The position numbers and the translations under genes were made by a program. A stretch of 64,000 bases of DNA, from positions 310,001-374,000 of the forward strand of contig NZ_JOFS01000009.1 of the NCBI RefSeq assembly GCF_000719285.1, read 5' to 3'. Each line of letters opens with the position of its first letter. Positions within the stretch are counted from its first letter, which is position 1. The DNA is from Streptomyces bicolor (GTDB lineage: Bacteria; Actinomycetota; Actinomycetes; Streptomycetales; Streptomycetaceae). The notes under the pieces are model-generated. The model was not told the origin of the DNA. It made no database searches and saw nothing but the letters and a program-made list of their open reading frames with translations. Below, piece by piece: positions 1 through 8,168 of the stretch.

Positions 1-211
1 GGATGCGGTCGCCGTGAACGTCGAGGTGCTGGCGGAGCACGAAGTACGGGTACGGGTCCTCGGGGAAGACCTCCCGGTCCACGCGGAGGAGTTCGTTCAG
101 ATCCGCCTCGGTGACACCCCTCATCGTCAGCGGCCGATCGCTGCTCTCGACGAAGAACGCCTGGTCGGAGCGGTGACCCGGAACAGGGAAACGTTCCTCC
201 GGAACGGCCAT
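1..211 (-). CDS. GNAT family N-acetyltransferase, N-terminal part (gene runs off the window)
   Basis: Reading leftwards from an ATG at 209-211 (preceded by a GGGGGC ribosome site) gives an open frame to the window edge, about 70 residues. After a short lead it reads LTMRGVTEADLNELLRVD, which fits the first strand and helix of a GNAT fold (R-x-x-x-x-D-L at the start). The acetyl-CoA loop lies outside the window, so substrate cannot be guessed. It is divergent from the methyltransferase at 393, and the 180 bases between must hold both promoters. The call rests on the N-terminus alone. Confidence 0.6.
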   Translation of the reverse strand, partial: MAVPEERFPVPGHRSDQAFFVESSDRPLTMRGVTEADLNELLRVDREVFPEDPYPYFVLRQHLDVHGDRI

Positions 212-392
212 CAACTGCCCCCTATGCGATGGAATGGAGTCACTCGTACGGGTGAGCGCCTGTTGCCCGCCGTTTCAGGTGCTCGGCTGGGAGATCCGCC
301 CATCTTGAGCAGGCCGATCCGGCGGTTCAAGTGCGCGAGTTGGCTATGCCTCGACGCGCTCCCAGTGCGCCTTCTTTTGGTACCGTGAGTGA

Positions 393-1184
393 ATGACCCA
401 GAGATCGTCGGGGGACGTCCAGCTGAACGCACAGGTGCACTGGGCGGAGTTCGACCCGATCGCCTACGTGCAGCACAACTACAGCGTCTTACAGGCAGAG
501 GACGCGGAGATCCTGCACCTGGTACGGGATCATTTCGTCGATCATTTCCAGAAGCAGGGCGGCGGCCCGGTTTCCGGAATCGACGTGGGTGCCGGCGCCA
601 ATCTCTATCCCGCACTCGCCATGATGCCGTGGTGCGAGGAGATCACCCTCTTCGAACGCTCACCCGCCAACGTCGAGTACCTGACCGGCCAGGTCGACTG
701 CTACGACACCAACTGGGACCAGTTCTGGGGCGCCCTGAGCGAGCACGAGGCCTACGGCTCCCTGGGCGCGGACCCGCGTGAGAGATTCCGCAAGGTCGTC
801 CATGTCGAGGAGGGCGACCTCTTCGGCCTCGCGCGGCACGAGGGCCGGTGGTCCATGGGGACCATGTTCTTCGTCGCCGAATCGATGACCACGTCCCGCG
901 ACGAGTTCATGCTCGGCGTCGAGTGTTTTCTGCGCGCCCTGGCCCCCGACGCCCCTTTCGCCGCCGCCTTCATGGAACATTCCAGGGGTTATCACGCGGG
1001 CGAACACTTCTTCCCGGCCTGTGACGTGGGAGAATCCGAGGTGCGCGCGAGCCTTGAGGCATTCGCGCGTGACTTCAAGGTACAGCGGCTCGAATCCGAG
1101 GCCGAGGTACGCGACGGATATTCGGGAATGATCGTCGCCTACGGCTGGCGCCGGAATTCGGACGCGGATATTCCGCTCCGCTGA
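393..1184 (+). CDS. SCO2525 family SAM-dependent methyltransferase
   Basis: A 263-residue protein with a Rossmann methyltransferase core. The glycine-rich motif I is GIDVGAGANLYPALA (about residues 64-78), followed by ITLFERSPANVEYL, where an acidic residue should bind the ribose of S-adenosylmethionine. Layout and the NYSVL...W segment resemble small-molecule N-methyltransferases of the NNMT/PNMT type. It is the first gene of the SCO2525-to-SCO2521 type cluster, 106 bases before the next gene. A TTA leucine codon lies at 489-491 (codon 33), so translation should need the bldA tRNA in Streptomyces. Substrate unknown. Confidence 0.85.
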   Translation: MTQRSSGDVQLNAQVHWAEFDPIAYVQHNYSVLQAEDAEILHLVRDHFVDHFQKQGGGPVSGIDVGAGANLYPALAMMPWCEEITLFERSPANVEYLTGQVDCYDTNWDQFWGALSEHEAYGSLGADPRERFRKVVHVEEGDLFGLARHEGRWSMGTMFFVAESMTTSRDEFMLGVECFLRALAPDAPFAAAFMEHSRGYHAGEHFFPACDVGESEVRASLEAFARDFKVQRLESEAEVRDGYSGMIVAYGWRRNSDADIPLR

Positions 1185-1290
1185 CCGGTCCACCGACGAA
1201 GGAATCGTAAGAACCGTCATGGTGAATCTTCACAACAGAACAGCGTTATTCCTCAGGTAATGGCAGTGCGGCCTGTGTGAGGGGCATGGG

Positions 1291-3141
1291 ATGCAGATCA
1301 AGCCACGCCAGCATCTGCTGGACATCTGGCAGGCGGTCGCCCGCCACTCTTTCGACGGGGGAGAGTGGGAATGGGGCGACTGGGGCAAGGAAAGCAGTGT
1401 CGCGGACGCGGAGCGGTTGCTCTGCCTCCTGTACCCCGCCACCGAGATCCCCGCGTTCCGGCTGGACGACCCCGACACCACCCAGGAGGACGTCCAGCAG
1501 GCCCTGAAGCGGGCCGGCGGACGCCTGGAGGTCCCGGCCAACCTCGTCACGGCCACCGCCGAGTTCATGCGGACCCACACCGGTGAGGACAAGAGGCCCA
1601 CCTTCGCCGGGGGGTACTACTTCGGCTCCGCCGACAAGAACAAACCGCTCACCGAGGAACAGCGCCGGGTCGGCGTCGTCGACTCGTTCTCCATGTCGGT
1701 CACCCTGTGCCTGGCCACGCTCGGCTTCCTCAAGATCTACGAGACCAGGACCCGGCGCAGCGACATCAAGGAGACGATCGCCGAGCTGCGCATCGCCACC
1801 AACAACCGGCTCACCGCCGCCATGGTGAGCCTGCTGCGCTCCTTCACCGTCAACGTCTTCGACACCGACTCCTCGCAGGGCGAAACACTCTGCGAACTCC
1901 TCGGCCAGGGACGGATGTCGCAGCGCCAGGTGCTCAACAAGTTCCAGAGCCGCTTCCGTTCACTGCGCGCGGCGATCAACGAGAGCGTGTTCCTCGGTAT
2001 CGACGTGCAGGAAGGCCTCAAGGACGAGAACCAGCTCTTCGAGTGCGGCTGGGCCTGGTCCATGGTGCGCGGCGCCCCCGAGGTCGAGACCAGCGAAGCC
2101 ATCGGGCCCCAGCCCGAGGGTGTCGCCAACGCGGTGCCGTACCTGTACTTCACGGTGGTCGCCCTCGACGGTATCCAGGACCTGTTCTCCGACCGCACCC
2201 TCACCCTCGGCCTGCTCAACCCCGAACAGCAGAAGCTCGCCGAGGCGCTCCGGCTGCGGTGGGAGCTGACCCAGCAGTACTGGTCCCGCATCGCCCGCTT
2301 CGACGACGAGCGCTGGCCCCTGGAGGACCTGCCCTGGCGTACGACGGGCCAGAAGCTGGAGTCCGAGTACTTCTCCCTCTCCGTCGCCGCCATCCTCGTG
2401 CACGACCTGATGCGGCGCCGGGCCACCGACGACGACCTGACCCGCACCGTCGCCGTCATGGAACGCCTCGCCGAACGCGGCCGCGTCACCAGCCGGATGG
2501 TCCGCGACGACCCGATGGTGCAGCAACTGCACAACAAGGGCGTCTCCCTGCCGTTGCAGGGCAGCGAGCGGCTCGGCCCGCCCATGACCTGGTCCATGAC
2601 CGACTTCTCGGCGCAGCTGCTGAAACGAACCGTCCAGCTGTGCACGCTGTCGCGCAACCTCTCCTCGCACGACCGGCTGCTCAGACTCGCCGAGGACATC
2701 TTCGACCACATGTGGCTGCGCCGGATCCGGGACGGCGAGGGCGTCGGCCTGTGGGACAACATCCACGCCGCCTATCCCGAGGCGGAGATCCACAAGCGGC
2801 GCGTACCGGTGTCGTGGAGCATCACCGAGCGGGTCACCGAGGTGATGGTCCAGGCCCACCAGATGTACCAGCAGCCACCGATCCGCAGCCTCGAACTCAC
2901 GGAGCTGGCAAGGGCGTTGCTCAGTGAGTCGGCCCACCTGCTGGGCAACGAACAGATGGAGCCCGCGCCCAAGGACGACGGCCGGCACGGGATGCAGCTC
3001 CGGAACATCGAGGTCAAGTTGCGCCGCGCCCGCAGCCTCGTGGACGAACAGCCGGGTACGGCCTACGCGTTGGCACTCGAGGTGCTGGGACAGCTCGACG
3101 CGCTCGCCCGGGCCCGCGAAGCCGCGGACCGGGGAGTGTGA
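1291..3141 (+). CDS. SCO2524 family protein
   Basis: A 616-residue protein with no signal peptide or membrane segment, probably cytoplasmic and mostly helical. I find no catalytic motif. Position and size match SCO2524 of the conserved Streptomyces cluster SCO2525-SCO2521. The start is the ATG at 1291, five to six bases after GAGGGG. Its stop is three bases before the GTG of the P-loop gene, so the two are probably co-translated. Residues near 480-500 (WLRRIRDGEGVGLWDN) and the C-terminal helices are its more distinctive parts. It could be a scaffold or effector working with the ATPase. Function is unknown. Confidence 0.8.
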   Translation: MQIKPRQHLLDIWQAVARHSFDGGEWEWGDWGKESSVADAERLLCLLYPATEIPAFRLDDPDTTQEDVQQALKRAGGRLEVPANLVTATAEFMRTHTGEDKRPTFAGGYYFGSADKNKPLTEEQRRVGVVDSFSMSVTLCLATLGFLKIYETRTRRSDIKETIAELRIATNNRLTAAMVSLLRSFTVNVFDTDSSQGETLCELLGQGRMSQRQVLNKFQSRFRSLRAAINESVFLGIDVQEGLKDENQLFECGWAWSMVRGAPEVETSEAIGPQPEGVANAVPYLYFTVVALDGIQDLFSDRTLTLGLLNPEQQKLAEALRLRWELTQQYWSRIARFDDERWPLEDLPWRTTGQKLESEYFSLSVAAILVHDLMRRRATDDDLTRTVAVMERLAERGRVTSRMVRDDPMVQQLHNKGVSLPLQGSERLGPPMTWSMTDFSAQLLKRTVQLCTLSRNLSSHDRLLRLAEDIFDHMWLRRIRDGEGVGLWDNIHAAYPEAEIHKRRVPVSWSITERVTEVMVQAHQMYQQPPIRSLELTELARALLSESAHLLGNEQMEPAPKDDGRHGMQLRNIEVKLRRARSLVDEQPGTAYALALEVLGQLDALARAREAADRGV

Positions 3142-3144
3142 ACC

Positions 3145-4062
3145 GTGCTGATCTTCGCCGCCTCCGACAAGGGAGGCACGGGCCGCTCCGTGACCAGCGC
3201 CAACCTCGCCTACCACCGCGCGCTGGCCGGGGACGACGTCTGCTATCTCGACTTCGACTTCGGCTCGCCCACCGCGGCGGCCGTCTTCGACGTGGGCGAC
3301 GCCCGCCAGGACACCGAGGACCGCGGCCTGCACGCCTACCTCATAGGGGAGGTGAGCGAACCGGCCCGGATCGACGTCTGGTCCGAGACCGAGCACCAGG
3401 TGCTGCGCTTCCCGCCGCCCGGCTGCGGCCGGCTGGTGCTGATGCCCGGCGATGTCAGCGGCGGCGAGTTCGCCACCGGCGAGGAGAACCTGCGCCGCTG
3501 CGTCGACCTGCTCATGACCCTCTACTACGAGTTCGACCTGGTCGTCGTCGACCTCAGCGCCGGCCGCTCCTACGCCGTCGACATGGTCCTGGAGGCCACC
3601 GCGCAGCCCGAGATGAGCGAGGTCACGGCCCGCTGGCTGGTGTTCCACCGGTGGACCCGCCAGCATGTGGGGGCCGCCGCGAGCCTGGTCTTCGGCAAGC
3701 GCGGCATCGTCGCGGGCGGCGTCGACCGCGGCCATGACGAGGAGGCGCTGCGCAACTCGATCCGCTTCGTGCGGGCCGCCGTACCCGACCCCGAATCCCC
3801 GCTGTGGTCCCAGGTCTCGCCCACCCAGTCGGCGTGGATGCGCAAGACCGACGGCGACCTCAAGCAGCTCGCCTCCAACCACGGCATCGGCTACAGCCAG
3901 GTCCTCGGCTCCGTACCCCTCGAACCGGTGCTGCAGTGGCGTGAGCAGCTCATCACCGACGAGGACGTGCTGGACAGCCAGATCGCCAACGAGGCGACCT
4001 GGCAGGCGCTGAACCAGCTCGCCGGGCGCCTGACCGACGACAAGTACTGGGAGCCGGCGTGA
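3145..4062 (+). CDS. SCO2523 family variant P-loop (ParA/MinD-like) protein
   Basis: A 305-residue protein that opens MLIFAASDKGGTGRSVTSAN, the place and shape of the deviant Walker A of ParA/MinD/Soj ATPases (KGGxGK[ST]). The second lysine is replaced by arginine (KGGTGRS). A switch-like YLDFDFGSPTAAAVF follows at about residues 32-46, and a hydrophobic Walker B-like strand DLVVVDLSAGRSYAVD at about 132-147. The GTG start at 3145 is three bases after the previous stop. The final four bases (GTGA) overlap the next start. ParA relatives position proteins or plasmids; whether this one hydrolyses ATP is uncertain because of the missing lysine. Confidence 0.85.
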   Translation: MLIFAASDKGGTGRSVTSANLAYHRALAGDDVCYLDFDFGSPTAAAVFDVGDARQDTEDRGLHAYLIGEVSEPARIDVWSETEHQVLRFPPPGCGRLVLMPGDVSGGEFATGEENLRRCVDLLMTLYYEFDLVVVDLSAGRSYAVDMVLEATAQPEMSEVTARWLVFHRWTRQHVGAAASLVFGKRGIVAGGVDRGHDEEALRNSIRFVRAAVPDPESPLWSQVSPTQSAWMRKTDGDLKQLASNHGIGYSQVLGSVPLEPVLQWREQLITDEDVLDSQIANEATWQALNQLAGRLTDDKYWEPA

Positions 4063-5042
4063 CCGAGGCCGTGTTCCAGGAGACCACCGCGGAACCGCGC
4101 ACCCAGGCCGTGCCGCTCGCCCATCTCTCCCTGGAGCTGGGCCACCTCTACATGGAGGACTTCGAGGCGGGCCCCAAGCGCCTCGGCGAGCACTTCGCCG
4201 AGGTGCGGATCTGGGTGGACGCGGTCCGCGCCTCCGCGGCCCGCCGCAGCAAGCGGCCCCGCATCAGCACCTGTTTCCTCATCGACGACTACTTCACCCG
4301 CTTCTCCACCCCGGCCGAACTGATCCCGATGGTGCTGAAGGAGGCCGAGAAGGCGGGGCTGGTCATCGACTACCTTGCCCGCGAGTCGGCCTGCGCGGTC
4401 GCCGACCGCGTCGAACTCGCGGAGTCGGTCATGCACCGCCTCGTCGAGTCACCGCCGCCCGGCAGCTACGGCTCCCGCCCGCCCGTCAGCCGGACCGGCT
4501 GGCTCGCCAACGGCCAGCGCACGCCCACGATGCCCGCCCCTGCGCTCGGCGGCCGGGCCAAGGGCTGGGAGCCACCGCAGGAGACCGCGGCCCGCAACCA
4601 CTCGATCTTCATGGACGTGGAGCTGTGGTCCGAGAAGGACGGCCGGCGGCTGTGGTCCTGCCCGTTCCTGGCCGCCGTATGGCAACTGGCCAGGCTCGGT
4701 CTCTTACGGCACCTCGGTCAGCCCGTGCTGATGCCGCGGGAGTGGCAGGGCGGGGACTTCCCGCCCGACTGGGACCGGCTCGACCCCCTGGTCAAGCTCA
4801 CCGACACCAAGGCGCCGTTCAGCGCGTACCGCACCTGCACCCTCATGCCGAACCGCTTCCTCGCCGTAGAGGACGCCGTACGGCTCGTCCTCGACCAGAT
4901 AGACGTCGACGCGGGGGCGCTGCAACAGGTCGCCGAGCGGTCAGCGGCCGAGGGGATGCCGGTGCCGGCGGCGGTCGCGCAGCGCGCCACCTACGTCTTC
5001 TACGAGGAGCCCGGCGGCTCCTCCGAGGCCGGGGAGACCTGA
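4059..5042 (+). CDS. SCO2522 family protein
   Basis: A 327-residue soluble protein beginning with GTG inside the stop of the P-loop gene (GTGA overlap). The segment ISTCFLIDDYFTRF (about residues 69-82) followed by PAELIPMVLKEAEKAGLVID is the most striking conserved-looking part. The middle is proline and arginine rich (SPPPGSYGSRPPVSR). No enzyme motif is recognised. A TTA leucine codon at 4704-4706 (codon 216) is a second potential bldA-dependent step in this operon. The next gene starts two bases after the stop. Assigned by position and length to the SCO2522 family; function unknown. Confidence 0.8.
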   Translation: MTEAVFQETTAEPRTQAVPLAHLSLELGHLYMEDFEAGPKRLGEHFAEVRIWVDAVRASAARRSKRPRISTCFLIDDYFTRFSTPAELIPMVLKEAEKAGLVIDYLARESACAVADRVELAESVMHRLVESPPPGSYGSRPPVSRTGWLANGQRTPTMPAPALGGRAKGWEPPQETAARNHSIFMDVELWSEKDGRRLWSCPFLAAVWQLARLGLLRHLGQPVLMPREWQGGDFPPDWDRLDPLVKLTDTKAPFSAYRTCTLMPNRFLAVEDAVRLVLDQIDVDAGALQQVAERSAAEGMPVPAAVAQRATYVFYEEPGGSSEAGET

Positions 5043-5043
5043 G

Positions 5044-6060
5044 ATGACGGCGGCCCCCGGACAACCGGCGCGTTCGGTCCTCGCCTGTGGCGAGGTGCGC
5101 ACCTGTCTGCTCCCGTCCTTCCAGGCGCTGGACGGCAGGGCCGCCGCCCAGTTGCTCAGGCTGCGCGCCGACGTCCATGTCCGGGTCTCCGAGCGGCCCA
5201 CCACGTACGTCCTCTCCCCGGAGATCCTGACCGGCGTGGACTGCCGGCTGCCCACCTCCAACGGCAGCAAGGTCCGGGCCGTCGGCACGGTGGCCGCCCG
5301 CGCGGCGCTGACCGAGGGCCGGCTGCTGCAGTCGACCGCGTATTTCAGCCTCCCGGCCGCCGGGCCCGACCTGCGCCGCCCCTGGGGCCAGTACCTGGTC
5401 CGCCCCGGCCTGGTCGAACCCTTCGGCAAGCTGCCCCAACAGGCCACCGCCGAAGGTGTGTTGCGCGGAGCGGGACGCGGTGAACTCGACCTCGGGATGA
5501 TCGCCGAAGGACTCCTGTCCCAGCTCCGCCGCCACGCCCTCCTCGACCGCGGGAAGCCGTTCAAGTCCAGTCCCACAAAGCTGCGTTGGGTGGCGCGACG
5601 CACTCCCGAGGGCGAGCGGGCGTCCCTGGTGAACTTCACGGTCGCCGAGGGCGGACTGCGGACCATGGAGCTACGGCTGCCCGAGCACATCCCGGCAGCA
5701 TCTGCGGCGGGCATTTGCGAGGATCTCGCCCTGCACGACTGGCTTTTGACGAGTGTTCAGCACATGCTGGACAACAGCCGTCTCGGCGCGGCGGACGGGC
5801 CTTCGGTCGTGAAGGCGCTTCATCCGATCGTGGTTCACCTGCTGCATCTGTGGATGCCACGGGCACATGTGGACCCCGCGCTGGGCCACCTGTGGGACGT
5901 ACTGGAAGAGAAACCGGGGTTCTCCCGACAGTGGGAGAACCTCAGTCGGCGCATCAGGGATCGACTGGCCCTCCAGGCCGTAGCGATGCCGCAGCAGGCG
6001 CGCTCAGCGCAAGCTGAGGGGCGGAACCCGAACCACATACAGACGGGGGACAAGACATGA
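5044..6060 (+). CDS. SCO2521 family protein
   Basis: A 338-residue protein starting with ATG at 5044, one base after the preceding stop. It begins with a cysteine-containing stretch (SVLACGEVRTCLLPSFQAL) and has no membrane segment. A basic stretch SPTKLRWVARRTPEGER near residues 178-194 may bind nucleotide or nucleic acid, but this is a guess. Its last four bases (ATGA) are the start of the membrane protein at 6057, which ties that gene to the same operon. It matches the last member of the SCO2525-SCO2521 set by order and size. No function is known. Confidence 0.8.
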   Translation: MTAAPGQPARSVLACGEVRTCLLPSFQALDGRAAAQLLRLRADVHVRVSERPTTYVLSPEILTGVDCRLPTSNGSKVRAVGTVAARAALTEGRLLQSTAYFSLPAAGPDLRRPWGQYLVRPGLVEPFGKLPQQATAEGVLRGAGRGELDLGMIAEGLLSQLRRHALLDRGKPFKSSPTKLRWVARRTPEGERASLVNFTVAEGGLRTMELRLPEHIPAASAAGICEDLALHDWLLTSVQHMLDNSRLGAADGPSVVKALHPIVVHLLHLWMPRAHVDPALGHLWDVLEEKPGFSRQWENLSRRIRDRLALQAVAMPQQARSAQAEGRNPNHIQTGDKT

Positions 6061-7001
6061 GTGGAGCGCCATTAGGAGCGGGGGGCAACGGGGCACCCGT
6101 GCCGCGTCAGGAGCCGCGTATGCCCAAGATGTTCTGGCGGATCGTGATCACCGCGTCGGCGGCGGGCGGGGCCTTCCTGCTGACCAGCATCCTGGACCAG
6201 GACGACGGGAACATCTGGCAGTGGGTGGCGTCCATCGTCATCGGCAGCGCGGCACTGATCGTCCAGTTCCTCATCGACTTCGGCGAGCGGTTCGAGAAGG
6301 TCGACCGGCGCTTCAACGAGATCCTCGCCGCGACGACGCTGTTCAGCCAGGTGGACGGTTCGGTGCTGCGCTCCGACGAGGTGACCCGGCTGGTCCTCGG
6401 ATACACCAAGGTCCGCGAACGGGGCGGCGACATCGTGCAGGCCTTCGCGGAGAAGGAGCTGGGCCGCCTCGCCAAGACGATGGAAGGTCTCGGCAGCGGC
6501 AGCGCGGACTGCCCCGGTGAGAACAACGAGTGGCTGATCGACATCACCGACTGCGTCAAGATGACCCTCGACGCCACCAGCACCTCGGTGGACCGGGCGT
6601 TCTGGACCAGCGGGTCCGCCGAGCGGTACCTCGCCGCGCAGGAGAAGGCGATCAAGAGGCGGGGCGTGGAGATCCGGCGCCTGTTCGTCGTACGGGACGA
6701 GAACGAGGTCACGCCGGAGCTCAGAGCACTCTGCGAGAGGCAGCGCAGGCGGGGCATCGACGCGCGCATAGCGGTGCGATCGCTGATGGAGTCGAACCCC
6801 AGGGTCGACGACTTCATCGTCTTCGACGGCGAACTCTGCTACGAGACCAAGCCGGACCAGGAGTCCAACCCGGACGGAACCTGGCTGAGCGCCGAGCCGG
6901 ACCATATCGAGGACCGCGTCACCCAGTTCGCCAAGCTGTGGGCGGAGTCGGAACGCCAGGCGGGCCCCGAGCCACAGCCGACGGTCACTTCGGGAACGTG
7001 A
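6057..7001 (+). CDS. Membrane-anchored protein of unknown family, first of a tandem pair
   Basis: A 314-residue protein with two closely spaced membrane helices (about residues 26-43, IVITASAAGGAFLLTSIL, and 53-71, WVASIVIGSAALIVQFLI). A large cytoplasmic domain follows. Its core contains LDATSTSVDRAFW, YLAAQEKAIKRRGVEIRRLF and a final DDFIVFDGELCYET, a layout seen in small sensory or phospholipase D-like folds, though no HxK motif is present. The start overlaps the SCO2521 gene by ATGA. The downstream protein is a paralog with the same architecture. The role is unknown; it may tether the upstream soluble proteins to the membrane. Confidence 0.7.
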   Translation: MSGAPLGAGGNGAPVPRQEPRMPKMFWRIVITASAAGGAFLLTSILDQDDGNIWQWVASIVIGSAALIVQFLIDFGERFEKVDRRFNEILAATTLFSQVDGSVLRSDEVTRLVLGYTKVRERGGDIVQAFAEKELGRLAKTMEGLGSGSADCPGENNEWLIDITDCVKMTLDATSTSVDRAFWTSGSAERYLAAQEKAIKRRGVEIRRLFVVRDENEVTPELRALCERQRRRGIDARIAVRSLMESNPRVDDFIVFDGELCYETKPDQESNPDGTWLSAEPDHIEDRVTQFAKLWAESERQAGPEPQPTVTSGT

Positions 7002-7004
7002 GGC

Positions 7005-7979
7005 ATGGACGGCGAGCCGGGAACCCGCGTTCCGGCGACGGGCGGGTTGCGCATACCGCCGGTCGTGCTGAAGATCCTGGTCACGGTGGCCGTGGGGACG
7101 GTGACCTATGTGATCAGCAACCTGATCGACCCCTCCCAGCAGGACCTGTGGCAACTCGCCCTGGCCGTCGTCATCGGCGGTGCGGCGCTGATCGTCCAGT
7201 ACCTGGTCGACTTCGAGCAGCGCCTGGCGGGGGTGGAGATCGGCCGGCGAGAGCACGAGCGTGAGCTCACCGAGCTGGTGGACCGGGGCTTTCAGCGGGT
7301 CGGCGAGGTGACCGAGCTGTTCAGCGGGCTGGAGCAGTCGGGGATGAACGCCGAGGATGTGGCGCGGCTGGCCCGGAGCGCTGCCCAAGTGGGATCACAG
7401 GGCAGAGGCTTCACCCAGAGGTTCGCTCAGGCCGAGATCACGCGGCTGGCCAAGACGATGACCGAACTGGCCTCGGGGACCGCCTACTGGGAGGGGGAGA
7501 ACAACGACACGCTCATCGCCCTCACCAAGTGCGCCCGCCGAAGCATCGACGCCACCAGCACCTTCGTCGACCTGGCCTTCTGGGAGACGGCGACCGCGCA
7601 GCACTACCTGGGCGTGCAGCGCGACGTGATACGGGAGCACGGCGTGAAGGTCAGGCGCTTGTTCATCGTTCAGAGCTTCGCGGACCGGCAAGCCAACCAC
7701 AAGCTGAAGGAAATCCTCAGGGACCAGCAAAGCAACGGCATCGAGGCCGGTGTGCTGGCCCTGTCCGAGCTGCCACGCGACATCAGGAGGGTGGGTCCAA
7801 CGCCCGAATTCATCATCTATGACGGAGAGCTGTGCTTCGAGATGACCACTGATGTGGAGCAGCTCTACCCCAACGCCAAGCTGGATGACCGGGAAGAGAT
7901 CCTCACTCGCCGCATGGAACGATTCGACCTTCTCTGGAGCGCCCGTCTGGAGGAACCCCCGGGACTAGCCGAAGGCTGA
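7005..7979 (+). CDS. Membrane-anchored protein of unknown family, second of a tandem pair
   Basis: A 324-residue paralog of the gene just upstream, starting three bases after its stop. It shares two N-terminal helices (VLKILVTVAVGTVTYVIS and LALAVVIGGAALIVQYLVDF), then RLAKTMTELASG, SIDATSTFVDLAFWETATA, YLGVQRDVIREHGVKVRRLF and a C-terminal EFIIYDGELCFE. The region after the helices (EHERELTELVDRGFQRV) looks coiled-coil. The duplication is ancient, with similarity clear mainly in motifs. Its 3' end overlaps the convergent DUF397 gene by 15 bases. It is last in the seven-gene run. Function unknown. Confidence 0.7.
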   Translation: MDGEPGTRVPATGGLRIPPVVLKILVTVAVGTVTYVISNLIDPSQQDLWQLALAVVIGGAALIVQYLVDFEQRLAGVEIGRREHERELTELVDRGFQRVGEVTELFSGLEQSGMNAEDVARLARSAAQVGSQGRGFTQRFAQAEITRLAKTMTELASGTAYWEGENNDTLIALTKCARRSIDATSTFVDLAFWETATAQHYLGVQRDVIREHGVKVRRLFIVQSFADRQANHKLKEILRDQQSNGIEAGVLALSELPRDIRRVGPTPEFIIYDGELCFEMTTDVEQLYPNAKLDDREEILTRRMERFDLLWSARLEEPPGLAEG

Positions 7980-8168
7980 GACGCGGCTGACGAACTCCGT
8001 CCAGGCGGGGGCACCGATCAGCAGGACGGGGCTGTCCGAGGCGAGTTTGGTGTCCCGGACGGGGACGACGCCGGGGACTCCGTCGGCTACCTCGACGCAG
8101 TTGCCGCCCTCGCCGTTGCTGTAACTGCTCTTGAACCAGCTGGCGTTGCTCAGGTCGTACTCGCGCAT
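7965..8168 (-). CDS. DUF397 domain-containing protein
   Basis: A 67-residue protein with the typical DUF397 pattern: WFKSSYSNGEGGNCVEVADG near the start, then VPVRDTKLASDSPVLLI and a C-terminal W-x-x-F-V. In Streptomyces such proteins sit beside XRE-DUF5753 regulators in many copies, and some pairs influence development or antibiotic production. Here the ATG overlaps the last 19 bases of the regulator gene, so the pair is translationally coupled. Its 3' end overlaps the convergent membrane-protein gene by 15 bases. Confidence 0.92.
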   Translation of the reverse strand: MREYDLSNASWFKSSYSNGEGGNCVEVADGVPGVVPVRDTKLASDSPVLLIGAPAWTEFVSRVSAFG

